Assembly (NCBI RefSeq): GCF_016107555.1
Contig: NZ_JABASU010000022.1
Location: 1 to 52,570 of the forward strand
Direction: 5' to 3'
Length of the DNA: 52,570 nt
Origin: Psychrobacter celer
GTDB lineage: Bacteria; Pseudomonadota; Gammaproteobacteria; Pseudomonadales; Moraxellaceae
The translations under genes and the position numbers were made by a program. Under the pieces are notes generated by a model, which had not been told where the DNA came from, made no database searches, and was given only the letters and a program-made list of their open reading frames with translations. Shown one piece after another: positions 8,175-16,723 of this stretch (within the stretch, counting starts at the first letter, position 1; every line of letters starts with the position of its first letter).

Positions 8175-8648
8175 ATGAATAATTCCAAGACTACTGCTCT
8201 GAGCCACGAACATACAAATCTTGATTATAAAAATCAGCCTGTATCTGATGATACTTTTGTAGCGGATAGTTTTGCAAATGAGGTTAAAGGTAAAAAAGGG
8301 TTAGCCCGTATTGTAAAAGCTACGGGGTATTCTATAGATGGTTTTAAAGCGGCTTATAAGTTTGAAGCGGCCTTTAGACAAGTTATCTGGCTCAATCTCT
8401 TATTGTTCACGGTCATTATATTTATGCCTTTTAACGTCAGCGCCAAAATGGTGCTTGTGATTGCTTCATTCTTATCCCTCATTGTGGAGCTTATTAATAC
8501 GGGTATTGAAGCGAGCGTCGATCATACTTCAACGGATCATCATCCCCTCGCTAAAATAGCCAAGGACGTGGGTTCTGCCGCGCAATTTTTGGCATTATTA
8601 CTATTGTTCGTTTTGTGGTGCATGGCGTTATCTAATCTTTTATTTTAA
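8175..8648 (+). CDS. dgkA: Diacylglycerol kinase (DgkA family)
   Basis: A 157-residue integral membrane kinase that recycles the diacylglycerol left by lipid-head-group transfers such as EptA's. The family core begins near residue 45 (GLARIVKATGYSIDGFKAAYKFEAAFRQ) and includes the catalytic stretch VELINTGIEASVDHTS and the C-terminal helix KDVGSAAQFLALLLLFVLW. The N-terminal ~40 residues are a polar extension not found in the short E. coli protein. It is followed 48 bases later by a PAP2 phosphatase, and a PmrA-like box lies upstream. Co-regulation with eptA makes biochemical sense because EptA generates diacylglycerol. The start at 8175 lacks a clear Shine-Dalgarno site. Confidence 0.9.
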   Translation: MNNSKTTALSHEHTNLDYKNQPVSDDTFVADSFANEVKGKKGLARIVKATGYSIDGFKAAYKFEAAFRQVIWLNLLLFTVIIFMPFNVSAKMVLVIASFLSLIVELINTGIEASVDHTSTDHHPLAKIAKDVGSAAQFLALLLLFVLWCMALSNLLF

Positions 8649-8696
8649 AAAGTGCTTAAATTTTTAGCAATTTAATACATTGAGTAAGGTATTTTC

Positions 8697-9461
8697 ATGA
8701 TTTTAGAAGATAACCCAACTAACTGGATATGGCTTAAGCTTTTTTGCTTAACAATTATTGCCGCTCTAACCTTTGAGCATAGCCAATTTGATGTTCGTAT
8801 TAGTGAGTTTTTCTATAATAATGGTCAGTGGCTGATAGAAAAAGGCGAACAGCCTTACGCTTTTATTTTTTATGATGGTCCTAAAGCATTATTAATCTTG
8901 TTGGCTCTCTATTTAATATCCGTATTGGTTATCAAATACAGACAATCTTCAAATATCGCCTCTATCATCGATAACAATAAAACAAGTAAATTTATTGTGC
9001 CCTTCTCAATTCGTGAAATAAGTTACTTACTTATTGTTCTTATTGTGGTGCCTTCTACTATCGCGCTATTAAAAAGCGTTACTCATGTGAGCTGTCCTAA
9101 TCATCTAACGCTTTTTGGCGGGGATCTACCTTATCTTAATCTATGGCAAAATATGCTTGCTAAAACCGATACAAAATGTTTTCCAGCAGCTCATGCCAGC
9201 GCAGGATTTTCTTTGTATGGCTTAGCATTTTTACCTACTCTTTATAAGTATCGCTATCGAATATTTGAAATCGTAACCGTATTAGGCTGGACAATGGGCC
9301 TATATAAAATGATGTTTGGTGATCATTTTTTTAGTCATACCTTAGTATCGATGTTGGTGTCTTTGACTATAGCTTGTGCGCTGGCCAGCGTGTTTTTTAA
9401 GAGAACAGAGCATAATTATGCTTCAAATAACCATCTTCACACCAATCGCTATCAGCACTAA
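8697..9461 (+). CDS. PAP2-family membrane phosphatase
   Basis: A 254-residue membrane protein with about six helices. The three acid-phosphatase motifs are recognisable but variant: [10 protein letters not shown] (motif 1, Lys), [11 protein letters not shown] (motif 2, catalytic His; usual PSGH is PAAH) and [18 protein letters not shown] (motif 3, GDHF with His replacing the more usual Asp of SD). Such proteins dephosphorylate lipid A, undecaprenyl diphosphate or phosphatidic acid in the periplasm. It sits behind dgkA, probably in one transcript, so a role in lipid A or lipid recycling under envelope stress is likely, but the substrate is not known. Its 3' end overlaps the convergent mntP-like gene by 39 bases. 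Confidence 0.85.
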   Translation: MILEDNPTNWIWLKLFCLTIIAALTFEHSQFDVRISEFFYNNGQWLIEKGEQPYAFIFYDGPKALLILLALYLISVLVIKYRQSSNIASIIDNNKTSKFIVPFSIREISYLLIVLIVVPSTIALLKSVTHVSCPNHLTLFGGDLPYLNLWQNMLAKTDTKCFPAAHASAGFSLYGLAFLPTLYKYRYRIFEIVTVLGWTMGLYKMMFGDHFFSHTLVSMLVSLTIACALASVFFKRTEHNYASNNHLHTNRYQH

Positions 9462-9968
9462 ACCGCCCAAAGCTTCTGCCCAACTGCCGAGCCATGTTCC
9501 TGACTGGCGTCCTATATAAGCCCCTAAAACACTTAAAATAGCGGTCGTCAATGCGATGATTAAACAGGCAGCATAAGCATTAACTACCAACAGGTTTAAC
9601 GTAAAGCCCGCTGCCATCGCATCGAGACTAGTCGCTATAGCCAATGACAGCAAGGTTTTATGACTTACATTGATCCGAGTATCGTCACTAACCGAACACG
9701 ACTCATAAAGCATCTTAATCCCAAGAGCCACTAGTATGATAAAAGCAATCCAAGCAGCCCATTCCGCAAACCAACCGAGCATAGTAGAGCCAAGCGCATA
9801 ACCAATTAGCGGCATCACCCCCTGAGCAACACCGAAGTATAATCCAATGAGTAACGCCATTTTTATAAACTGCGACTTACCATCGCTTCTATGTGTCGAG
9901 CCAAGACCGATTGCAGCCGCAAACGCATCCGCAGCGAGTGCTAACGCCAATAATAGTATCTCAAACAT
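9423..9968 (-). CDS. mntP: MntP-type manganese efflux pump
   Basis: A 181-residue protein of six membrane helices in two homologous halves, each with an Asp-containing signature: [15 protein letters not shown] near residues 8-22 and [13 protein letters not shown] near residues 109-121. This is the MntP arrangement for manganese export across the inner membrane. I saw no yybP-ykoY riboswitch in the short upstream gap. The gene is convergent with the PAP2 gene and overlaps its last 39 bases. The family assignment is firm; the ion is inferred from the family. Confidence 0.88.
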   Translation of the reverse strand: MFEILLLALALAADAFAAAIGLGSTHRSDGKSQFIKMALLIGLYFGVAQGVMPLIGYALGSTMLGWFAEWAAWIAFIILVALGIKMLYESCSVSDDTRINVSHKTLLSLAIATSLDAMAAGFTLNLLVVNAYAACLIIALTTAILSVLGAYIGRQSGTWLGSWAEALGGLVLIAIGVKMVI

Positions 9969-10057
9969 AATAAAATATTACTCTGTATAAGGATTATCGA
10001 AAGAGCAACAGCATTATAGCCCAAAAATATGAGTAGCTAACTGAACGCTTATTCTAC

Positions 10058-10090
10058 GCTAAGCTTCTTCTATGTCTTGTTTTGTATGAT
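10058..10090 (+). promoter_or_regulatory. Promoter with 11-bp-period repeat upstream of PepSY gene 2
   Basis: GCTAAG-CTTCT-TCTATG (10,058-10,074) is followed by TATGAT (10,085-10,090). Conserved with the promoter of PepSY gene 1 at 7,037. Confidence 0.5.
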
Positions 10091-10164
10091 GGACTCATAT
10101 CGACACTTCTGACAACTTTGATAATGAGTCGTCAGACATGAACCTTAAATACGGAGTAAACACG

Positions 10165-10734
10165 ATGAAAAAACTATCAACCCTAAGCAAATCCCTACTT
10201 ATTGCTCTTAGCGTTCTAGGTATTGGTACTCTCGCTGTTGCCTCAGGTCAAATACCTGCTATTTCAGGCGCAAAGACGAGTGACGCAGTCGCGATAGCAC
10301 AGAGTAAAATCAGTCTAGAGCAAGCCGTCGCTATTGCGCAAAAAACAGTCAAAGGAGACTTAATTAGCGCTGAGTTTGACCAAAACGATTATATGGCAAG
10401 TGGCGAGTATGAAATCAAGCTTATCAATGATGGAGTGGAGCATGAAGTAAAAATTGACGCCAGTAGCGGCAAAGTTCTAAAATCTAAGCAGGAAAAAATA
10501 GATCAAGACGACTTAGCAGAATATAACGCTATGAGGCAAGCCCAAATAACCCTAACCCAAGCCATGCAAAAAGCAACGCAAAGTGTTGGTGGCAAAATTA
10601 CTGAAGCAGAGTTTGATTTTGATAACGGTATACCCGCTTATGAGATTGAAATAGCTAAAGGGATGGACATAAATAAACTGATAATCGATAGCATGAATGG
10701 TCAGGTTGTCAGCAGTCAGTTAAATGATGATTAA
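10165..10734 (+). CDS. PepSY-domain periplasmic protein 2
   Basis: A 189-residue paralogue of the protein at 7,146: signal peptide MKKLSTLSKSLLIALSVLGIGTLAVA, then two PepSY-like repeats (ISLEQAVAIAQKTVKGDLISAEF ... HEVKIDASSGKVL and ITLTQAMQKATQSVGGKITEAEF). The acidic insert of copy 1 is missing. ATG 10165 has GGAGT at a good distance; the ATG at 10,138 in the same frame would lengthen the signal sequence and has no clear site. It lies 149 bases before the PmrAB/QseBC-like pair, a common position for such proteins, which suggests it feeds into signalling or is a target of it. Confidence 0.85.
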   Translation: MKKLSTLSKSLLIALSVLGIGTLAVASGQIPAISGAKTSDAVAIAQSKISLEQAVAIAQKTVKGDLISAEFDQNDYMASGEYEIKLINDGVEHEVKIDASSGKVLKSKQEKIDQDDLAEYNAMRQAQITLTQAMQKATQSVGGKITEAEFDFDNGIPAYEIEIAKGMDINKLIIDSMNGQVVSSQLNDD

Positions 10735-10748
10735 TATTTTAAAACTTG

Positions 10749-10765
10749 GTTGAATATAGCTTAAC
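10749..10765 (+). promoter_or_regulatory. Imperfect PmrA-like repeat before the response regulator
   Basis: GTTGAA-TATAG-CTTAAC has one perfect and one degenerate half-site at the 11-bp period. Possible autoregulation; the distance to a plausible -10 (TACACT, 10,781) is longer than at the other boxes. Confidence 0.3.
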
Positions 10766-10883
10766 AACGGCTCTACTCTGTACACTAGTATCGATTAGAG
10801 CTTTTTAGTTTGAGGACGCTATAAAAAGTGTCACTATAGATAAATATTTTTTAATCCTACTAGTCACATAATAAGGATATCCC

Positions 10884-11543
10884 ATGCGCGTATTGGTAGT
10901 CGAAGATGACTTGATGATTGGCGAGAGTCTGAGCGAAGCCTTGCAAGATGAGGCTTATACGGTTGATTGGGTCAAAGACGGTCGTCAAGCCATACTGACA
11001 TTAAGGGTGCAACCTTATGACATCATCTTATTAGACTTAGGTCTTCCAGAAGTTGATGGCATGGGCGTGTTGACTGCTATTCGCGATGCCAAGATTGAAA
11101 CACCAGTGTTGATACTCACCGCGCGTGATCAATTAAAAGATAGAATTGCAGGCTTAGACTCAGGGGCTGATGATTATGTCGTCAAGCCTTTTGAGTTAGG
11201 AGAAGTCTTTGCACGCATGAGAGTACTTATTCGCCGTGCCCAAGGCAAGGCTGATAATCAAGTGACGGTTGGCAATTTAAGTTTAGATACCGCGCACAAA
11301 CGGGTCATGATGGATGGTAGCCCTATCGATTTAACCGCAAAGGAGTACATGCTTCTCACTACCTTTATGCTATCGCCTGAAAAAGTCATGTCCAAAAATG
11401 AGCTTGAGGATTCGTTATATGGCTGGGGCGGCGAAGTTGAAAGTAACGCCATTGAGTTTTTGATTCATAGTTTACGCAAAAAGGTCGGACAAGATAGAAT
11501 CAAAAATGTTCGTGGCCTTGGATGGTATATCAGCAATGCCTAA
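10884..11543 (+). CDS. PmrA/QseB-like response regulator
   Basis: A 219-residue OmpR-family regulator. The receiver domain has Glu7-Asp8-Asp9, phospho-acceptor Asp51 in ILLDLGLPEVDG, Thr in LILTARD and Lys in YVVKPF. The winged helix ends with the family-typical LYGWGGEVESNAIEFLIHSLRKK and VRGLGWYI. This subgroup binds 11-bp-period direct repeats, and the CTTAAC-N5-CTTAAC boxes nearby fit it well. AAGGATAT precedes ATG 10884. Its stop overlaps the kinase start (ATGCCTAA), so the two are translationally coupled. Confidence 0.92.
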   Translation: MRVLVVEDDLMIGESLSEALQDEAYTVDWVKDGRQAILTLRVQPYDIILLDLGLPEVDGMGVLTAIRDAKIETPVLILTARDQLKDRIAGLDSGADDYVVKPFELGEVFARMRVLIRRAQGKADNQVTVGNLSLDTAHKRVMMDGSPIDLTAKEYMLLTTFMLSPEKVMSKNELEDSLYGWGGEVESNAIEFLIHSLRKKVGQDRIKNVRGLGWYISNA

Positions 11544-13191
11544 ATTTCGTAAGCCCTTTAACTCATTACAGTTCCAACTTATCTTTTGGTCTGTTGTGTC
11601 ATTATTACTACTGGCAATAGTGGCTGGTGGTTATGGATTTTGGTACAGCTATAACGAGATAAATGACTTTCAGGATGATAACTTAAAAAATACTGCTGCC
11701 TTATTAGAGCAGTCGCTTAATATTAGTGGTTTAAATAATAATGCTGCTTATTCATACAGTGACGAGCATGCCCGCAGCAACATTCACTTTGATACCGATG
11801 ACGATGATGGTGCGATCACCGTTGATATAGTCATACTCTCCGCCTCACTCAATAACGGGGTAGAAGATTATCAGAACGTTCAAAGCGATGATGAGCATGA
11901 TTACTCAGAACCTATACCGTTGGCATTAGTAAATAGCGTTCCACAAGGGATAAGCGATCAAAACATTGACGGTCATTCTTGGCGAACCTATAGAAATGAT
12001 GTCAAGATTGAGTCTTTAGATACTGATGAAGAAGTGGCTCTAATTTTGCGCCAACAGACAGATTTACAGGATGATTTAGCCAAAGCTAGTGCCTTACAGT
12101 CTTTTTTACCCCTTATTATCGGTATAGCATTATTACTGCTTTTACTGCCTTTTATCATGTGGCGCATGATGAAACCTGTGCGTCAATTGCATCATGAGAT
12201 AAGCGCACGTAATGAGAATGACCTAAGTCCTTTATCGATTGGTAGACTGCCTTCTGAATTGCTGCCACTAGCCGAATCGTTAAATAGATTATTGGCTATA
12301 GTCAAAATTAGTATTGAACGTCAGCAACGCTTTATCGCTGATGCTGCCCATGAACTGCGCTCGCCGCTGACTGCCATCTCACTACAATTACAACGATTAC
12401 AGCGTATTAGTAATGATAACGTTATGTCGGAAGGCCTCGATAAACTGGCTATTCGCTTGAGGCGTAATCAAAGTTTGGTTGAGCAATTATTAACGCTCGC
12501 TCGTGCTGGTAATATCAATACCGAGCTTGGTACCGAGACAACAGCAACCAATGTTAAATCTATTATCGAACAAGTCATAGGGTTACTCATTCCTATTGCT
12601 GATAATAAGAACATCGAACTAACTGTCGACTTACAGTCAAGTAGCAAAGTAAAGATAGATGAGACATCATTATTAATGCTCATAAAAAACCTGATTCAAA
12701 ACGCTATTATTTATACGCTAGATAATGGTCAAGTCATGGTTAAACTCTATCAACTTGAGCAAAACTCAGGCAGTTTGGATAAATCGGCTTTAAATGCTCA
12801 ATATAATTTTGGCTCACATGTGATTCAATCTGGGAAATTAAATGATATATCCAAGACGCTAGATAACAAATTAGTATTACAGATCATAGATTCAGGCGCA
12901 GGCATTGACCCTAGTGATTATGAGAAAGCTTTTGAACCCTTTATACGGCTTAATCAAGTGATTAGTGCAGCTGATCAATTTAGCGACAGTAAACTTAACA
13001 ATAGTATAAGCGCTTCAAGATCAGATAGCGCAAGTAAGCAATCACAGGAAATAGAAGGTACAGGACTTGGGCTCTCTATTGTTAAATCAATCTGTGAGCA
13101 GGCAGGTATCGATGTCTTTATGAAGGACTCTAATTCTGAGATTTTAAACTTACATGATAATCGAGGACTTTGTATAACTTTGATCTTTTAA
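11536..13191 (+). CDS. PmrB/QseC-like sensor histidine kinase
   Basis: A 551-residue inner-membrane kinase. Membrane helices lie near residues 14-36 and 190-212 and enclose a periplasmic sensor rich in Asp/Glu (TDDDDGA, DDEHDYSEP), a feature associated with binding cations or cationic peptides. A HAMP linker (MKPVRQLHHEI) leads to His272 in DAAHELRSPLTA. The ATPase domain has NLIQNAIIYT, DSGAGIDP and GTGLGLSIVKSI, with a polar, Ser-rich insert of some 40 residues between the last two. ATG 11536 was chosen because it overlaps the regulator stop. The DUF347 gene lies downstream. Confidence 0.9.
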   Translation: MPKFRKPFNSLQFQLIFWSVVSLLLLAIVAGGYGFWYSYNEINDFQDDNLKNTAALLEQSLNISGLNNNAAYSYSDEHARSNIHFDTDDDDGAITVDIVILSASLNNGVEDYQNVQSDDEHDYSEPIPLALVNSVPQGISDQNIDGHSWRTYRNDVKIESLDTDEEVALILRQQTDLQDDLAKASALQSFLPLIIGIALLLLLLPFIMWRMMKPVRQLHHEISARNENDLSPLSIGRLPSELLPLAESLNRLLAIVKISIERQQRFIADAAHELRSPLTAISLQLQRLQRISNDNVMSEGLDKLAIRLRRNQSLVEQLLTLARAGNINTELGTETTATNVKSIIEQVIGLLIPIADNKNIELTVDLQSSSKVKIDETSLLMLIKNLIQNAIIYTLDNGQVMVKLYQLEQNSGSLDKSALNAQYNFGSHVIQSGKLNDISKTLDNKLVLQIIDSGAGIDPSDYEKAFEPFIRLNQVISAADQFSDSKLNNSISASRSDSASKQSQEIEGTGLGLSIVKSICEQAGIDVFMKDSNSEILNLHDNRGLCITLIF

Positions 13192-13231
13192 ACTCATACA
13201 TAGAAATTTTAATAGATCTAAATAGTTACAT

Positions 13232-13263
13232 CTTCACACTTTCTTAACATCTCTATTGATAAT
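13232..13263 (+). promoter_or_regulatory. PmrA-like promoter of the DUF347 gene
   Basis: CTTCAC-ACTTT-CTTAAC (13,232-13,248) with GATAAT ten bases later (13,258-13,263). One mismatch from the eptA box, same geometry. It drives the gene that the IS3-type element has split. Confidence 0.5.
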
Positions 13264-13319
13264 TTAGTGACATCTACAACGTAACATTAAATTTGTTTAC
13301 TAATAGAGTGAATCTAACC

Positions 13320-13340
13320 ATGAATACAACCTTAAACAAT
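13320..13340 (+). pseudogene. First seven codons of the DUF347-repeat gene, cut off by an IS
   Basis: ATG at 13,320 opens MNTTLNN and is then interrupted at codon 7 by the IS at 13,341. The final AAT (13,338-13,340) is duplicated at 14,650-14,652 on the far side of the IS. Joining 13,340 to 14,653 gives an open frame of 266 residues, so the original gene was intact before insertion. Confidence 0.88.
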
Positions 13341-13379
13341 TGAACCGCCCCGACTTTATCGGAGGCTGATCTACTTGAG

Positions 13380-14282
13380 TCAGGCAGCAATGCCTGACAG
13401 GGTTAAATTATCATAATACTGCTTTTCAAACTCAAAGGGTGACACATATCCAATCGTGCTATGTAGACGCTTCTTGTTGAACCAATCGACCCATTCTAGG
13501 GTTGCCAGTTCAACATCGTTCACACCAGTCCAGTTCTGCTTTAAATAATGAATCACCTCAGACTTGTAAAGCCCATTGACCGTTTCAGCCAATGCGTTGT
13601 CATAAGAGTCGCCTGTTGTACCAACAGAGGCAATCACGCCAGAGTCCGTCATCTTATCAGTATAGCGAATAGATAAGTACTGAACCCCTCGATCACTGTG
13701 ATGAATCACATCTTTGGGGTTATTCCTATCTGCTATCGCTTGATTGAGCGCGGCCATCACCATATCGGTGTTCATGCGATTGGATACTTTCCAGCCCACA
13801 ATGGCACGAGCGAACACATCAATAATAAAAGCAGTATAAACCCAGCCACTCAGTGTCTTGATATAGGTAAAATCTGCAACCCACAGCTGATTAGGACGAT
13901 GGGCATTAAAGTTACGATTGACCAAGTCGTCAGCACGCTTTTGGTCGTCACGGCTGTTGGTGGTAATCTTACCCTTACCGCGCCAGATGCCTTGCATACC
14001 ATACTGCTTCATTAAACGCTCGACGGTGCAACGAGCAACCTTTAATCCGTCAGCTTTCATCTGCTGCCAGACTTTACGAACACCGTAACGGCATTTACTG
14101 TCCTGCCAGATACGTTTAATCTCGCTGACATAATAGTCGTCATGCTGACTGCGCAGTGAACGTTTTTCAGGATTATTAGCTAAATATTTTTTACGATGAT
14201 AGGTTGACGGGGCAATCGGTAATACTCTACAGATCAGCTCGACCCCATAAAGATGTTTATTGTCGTCGATGAATTGAATCAT
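13380..14282 (-). CDS. IS3-family transposase OrfB
   Basis: The 300-residue catalytic subunit: an N-terminal helix-turn-helix-like part (YGVELICRVLPIAPSTYHRKK), then an rve integrase core with DDE residues in LWVADFTYIKT (Asp), VIHHSDRGVQYLS (Asp) and GDSYDNALAETVNGLYKSE (Glu). The C-terminal signature LHSTIGYVSPFEFE is present. OrfB lies in the -1 frame relative to OrfA, with open reading upstream of its ATG into orfA, so it is probably made as an OrfAB fusion by -1 frameshifting, as is known for the family. It looks intact. Confidence 0.93.
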   Translation of the reverse strand: MIQFIDDNKHLYGVELICRVLPIAPSTYHRKKYLANNPEKRSLRSQHDDYYVSEIKRIWQDSKCRYGVRKVWQQMKADGLKVARCTVERLMKQYGMQGIWRGKGKITTNSRDDQKRADDLVNRNFNAHRPNQLWVADFTYIKTLSGWVYTAFIIDVFARAIVGWKVSNRMNTDMVMAALNQAIADRNNPKDVIHHSDRGVQYLSIRYTDKMTDSGVIASVGTTGDSYDNALAETVNGLYKSEVIHYLKQNWTGVNDVELATLEWVDWFNKKRLHSTIGYVSPFEFEKQYYDNLTLSGIAA

Positions 14283-14290
14283 GATTTTAG

Positions 14291-14599
14291 TCAGCGGTCG
14301 AGCTCCGCCTGGGCTTCAAGACCAGCAGCCTTACGTATAATCTCATTGGCTTGCTTGAGCTCTTTGTTCTCGCGTTCAAGCTCTTTGATACGCTCTTTGT
14401 CACTTTGAGCCTGCACTGAGGCGGGAATGGTTTGGTCTATGTGCTTTTTATGCCAGGATCGCAGTGTCTCAGGCGTACAGCCAATCTTTGACGCTATGGC
14501 TTGAATGGCTGACCATGTAGAAGGATAGTCGCTCGACGCTTCAATCAGCATGCGAACGGCGCGGTCTTTAATCTCAGGAGTGTAGGTTTGTCTTTTCAT
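14291..14599 (-). CDS. IS3-family transposase OrfA
   Basis: The 102-residue DNA-binding subunit has a helix-turn-helix (SAIQAIASKIGCTPETLRSWHKKH) that recognises the IS ends and a C-terminal leucine-zipper-like helix (KERIKELERENKELKQANEIIRKAA). Its stop is a few bases before the orfB start, and the frames differ by -1, the usual IS3 layout. The ATG lies about 50 bases inside the right end of the element. Confidence 0.92.
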   Translation of the reverse strand: MKRQTYTPEIKDRAVRMLIEASSDYPSTWSAIQAIASKIGCTPETLRSWHKKHIDQTIPASVQAQSDKERIKELERENKELKQANEIIRKAAGLEAQAELDR

Positions 14600-14652
14600 T
14601 GTCGTATTCTCTCAGAATGTTGAGTCTCCGACAATCCCGGGGCGGTTCAAAT

Positions 14653-15432
14653 CAATACTCACCCACTGCTTCTAGTAACGATCCAGTGCTAAACGCTTTG
14701 TCCAAAGTTCCGGAAGTTACCCTTCTTTTTTGGATAATTAAAATCGCAGCTACTACGCTTGGTGAGACTGCGGGTGATGCTTTATCAATGTCATTAAATC
14801 TAGGATACATTGTCAGTACTGGCATTTTCGCTATTATATTTGCTATAGCAGTCGCTACCCAGATTAAAGCCAACTCATTTAATAAATGGTTGTATTGGGG
14901 CACGATTATAGCAACAACGACTTTAGGTACAACAATAGCAGACTATGTGACAAGATCACTAGGAATTGGCTATGCTGGCGGCTCAGCGCTTCTAGTAGCT
15001 TTACTTGGAATATGTCTAATGACATGGCAGAAGACGATGGGAAGCATTGCCGTTGATAGTATCAGCAAACCCAAAGCAGAGGTGTTTTACTGGACGACCA
15101 TTATGTTTTCGCAGACATTAGGTACCGCACTTGGTGACTGGGTAGCCGATAGCACAGGCATGGGTTATACCACGAGTGCGATTATCTTTGGATCTTTGTT
15201 AGCACTAATTGCGCTAGCTCATTTTTATACTAAGATATCTAAAACACTATTATTTTGGAGTGCTTTCGTACTGACTCGGCCTTTAGGAGCGGTATTAGGC
15301 GACTTTTTAGATAAGCCTATTGATCATGGCGGTCTCGCGCTAAGTCGCTTTGGAGCATCAGCAGCCTTGTTAGTGTTTATCATTGTCTGCTTATTAGTCT
15401 TCAAACAGCGGGCTAGTGCTAAAGCGTATTGA
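14653..15432 (+). pseudogene. DUF347-repeat membrane protein (COG4705 type), main part, split by IS3 element
   Basis: Downstream of the IS the frame encodes 259 residues with four copies of the DUF347 repeat: TLGETAGDALSMSLNLGY, TLGTTIADYVTRSLGIGY, TLGTALGDWVADSTGMGY and the variant PLGAVLGDFLDKPIDHGG. Each sits in a pair of membrane helices, eight in all. The function of the family is not established. With the first seven codons at 13,320-13,340 the gene is complete. A frame starting inside the IS at 14,599 reads through into it, so a hybrid protein with a short IS-derived N-terminus could in principle still be made. A PmrA-like box controls the original promoter. Confidence 0.85.
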
Positions 15433-15480
15433 TGATAATGCATCTAGTAAAGTTTACTTTATGGATTAAATGATAATTTC

Positions 15481-15660
15481 TTAGATGCTCATAGCTTTGT
15501 TAACGAAGGGCTGCGATTATTAGTGTGATGAATAAATATGGATAATGATTAGATATAGGTAGTAGTGAAAAAGGTTGCTCACGTATTATAAAATATAGCG
15601 TTAGCGCCCTTTTTCTATTTAGCATTTTACTTAGGTGATTTGCTTAATATTGGGGTTTGA
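15481..15660 (+). repeat. Dispersed ~178-bp element, copy B
   Basis: The right end (CTTTTTCTATTTAG.ATTTTACTTAGGTGA...TAATATTGGGGTTTGA) matches copy A over about 45 bases and copies C and D over about 30. The left end is tentatively TTAGATG at 15,481, giving the same length as the other copies. It lies between the DUF347 gene and the ion channel gene and breaks neither. It accounts for most of the 313-base gap 15,433-15,745. Confidence 0.6.
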
Positions 15661-15745
15661 ACTATTTTTTCTGTGTCAGAATAATATCGGTGTCCTGACG
15701 TGAGTTATGGATCTCAGCGCGACCTATAGTTGAGAGAGCTTGTAG

Positions 15746-16186
15746 CTAACTTGAGAGGGGTTTTTTACCACTCATGACCTGAAGAACAAAGCTTCCAGAG
15801 GCTGTGATCAGTAGGAAACCGTGAAAGGCTTCCATCGCGGCCATAAATCGTAGATGTCCAGTAGGCATGAGATCGCCTCGCCCAAGCGTTGTGAAGTTAA
15901 CTAGCGAGAAGTAAAAGTAGTCCATAAAATTAAGGGAGCTACTATCGCTAGATGAGGACGATACGAGGTTACCGATTTCAAAGCCGTAAACAGCAATCCA
16001 AAAGCCAGCAGCGTAAAGCAAGGCCTCGAACGTGTGAGCAATTACAATTGAGCCGACTGCGACTCCAAGGCAATGTCCTATATGGCGAGACGGCGTCACA
16101 AACTGTGACGAGAGTTTTAATGCGCCGTAATGTATTGCTGTGCAGACAGCGATCAGAATTGCTGCCATTATAATTGCCAGAATCAC
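15746..16186 (-). CDS. Two-helix potassium-channel-like protein (ion channel family)
   Basis: A 146-residue membrane protein with an N-terminal helix, a second and third hydrophobic segment, then a pore-loop-like stretch FYFSLVNFTTLGRGDLMPTGHLR and a final helix. TTLGRGD replaces the TVGYGD selectivity filter of potassium channels, so selectivity is uncertain. Proteins like this are annotated as two pore domain ion channels. The start is GTG 16,186, with AAGGA seven bases upstream; the next in-frame ATG is six codons on. A run of serines (SSSSSDSSS) precedes the pore loop. Confidence 0.75.
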   Translation of the reverse strand: MILAIIMAAILIAVCTAIHYGALKLSSQFVTPSRHIGHCLGVAVGSIVIAHTFEALLYAAGFWIAVYGFEIGNLVSSSSSDSSSLNFMDYFYFSLVNFTTLGRGDLMPTGHLRFMAAMEAFHGFLLITASGSFVLQVMSGKKPLSS

Positions 16187-16292
16187 TTTTTATCCTTTTT
16201 GAGGAAGGAACGACATTAAAGGAAGATTACCCTATTTATTTTAACTAATCCTGTATAATTTTTTCACTATAGCTAACGACTACGCATAAGCA

Positions 16293-16622
16293 CTAGAGTC
16301 TATTCAGATAGGTCATTACGCAGTCATTTGAATCAGTCAGCATATGTAGTAACAATCCTAGACCAATTATTCTATAGGGCTTTGGTAGAAATAGCATAGC
16401 CGCATAAACTGCCACTGCATAGTAAGTATGTAATGGATGAAAATTAATACTACAGCGATCAGGTAAGAAAACAGGTGTTGCTAGCAAGTGATCTAAATCT
16501 ACCAGCATGGTTGCTAAAAGAATCAAATATACTCGTTTGTAATCATCACGAAAAAAAGTATAGGCAATAATCAACGGCATGCCAAAATGCAGGAAGTAGT
16601 GGATAACGGTTTGGATCATCAT
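16293..16622 (-). CDS. DUF6122-like small membrane protein
   Basis: A 109-residue protein with four hydrophobic segments and the conserved pattern HYFLHFGMPLIIAYTF, MLVDLDHLLATP and CSINFHPLHTYYA, ending in GLLLHMLTDSNDCVMTYL. The His and Asp residues in these motifs resemble those of small membrane-bound metal-dependent hydrolases, but no activity is established for the family. A GGAAAG site lies directly before ATG-ATG, so the true start may be 16,619. Confidence 0.7.
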   Translation of the reverse strand: MMIQTVIHYFLHFGMPLIIAYTFFRDDYKRVYLILLATMLVDLDHLLATPVFLPDRCSINFHPLHTYYAVAVYAAMLFLPKPYRIIGLGLLLHMLTDSNDCVMTYLNRL

Positions 16623-16723
16623 CTTTCCAATTCAGCATGATGTTTTATTGATAAGTTGGTATGCAGAATAATTAAACTAGTAAACGTTACTTAAGAAGCC
16701 AAAGCTACATGTTCATGCTATGT

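Larger units (their letters stand above)
13341..14649 (-). mobile_element. IS3-family insertion sequence (1,309 bp)
   Basis: Both ends read inward TGAACCGCCCCG (left TGAACCGCCCCGACTTTATC; right, reversed, TGAACCGCCCCGGGATTGTC). A 3-bp AAT duplication flanks the element. It carries the orfA and orfB genes expected of IS3 elements, both on the minus strand and opposite to the host gene. The boundaries are supported by the restored host reading frame. Confidence 0.95.

Noticed and set aside
9969..10057. yybP-ykoY manganese riboswitch before mntP
   Set aside because: The gap upstream is short and lacks the conserved hairpin pair of that riboswitch.
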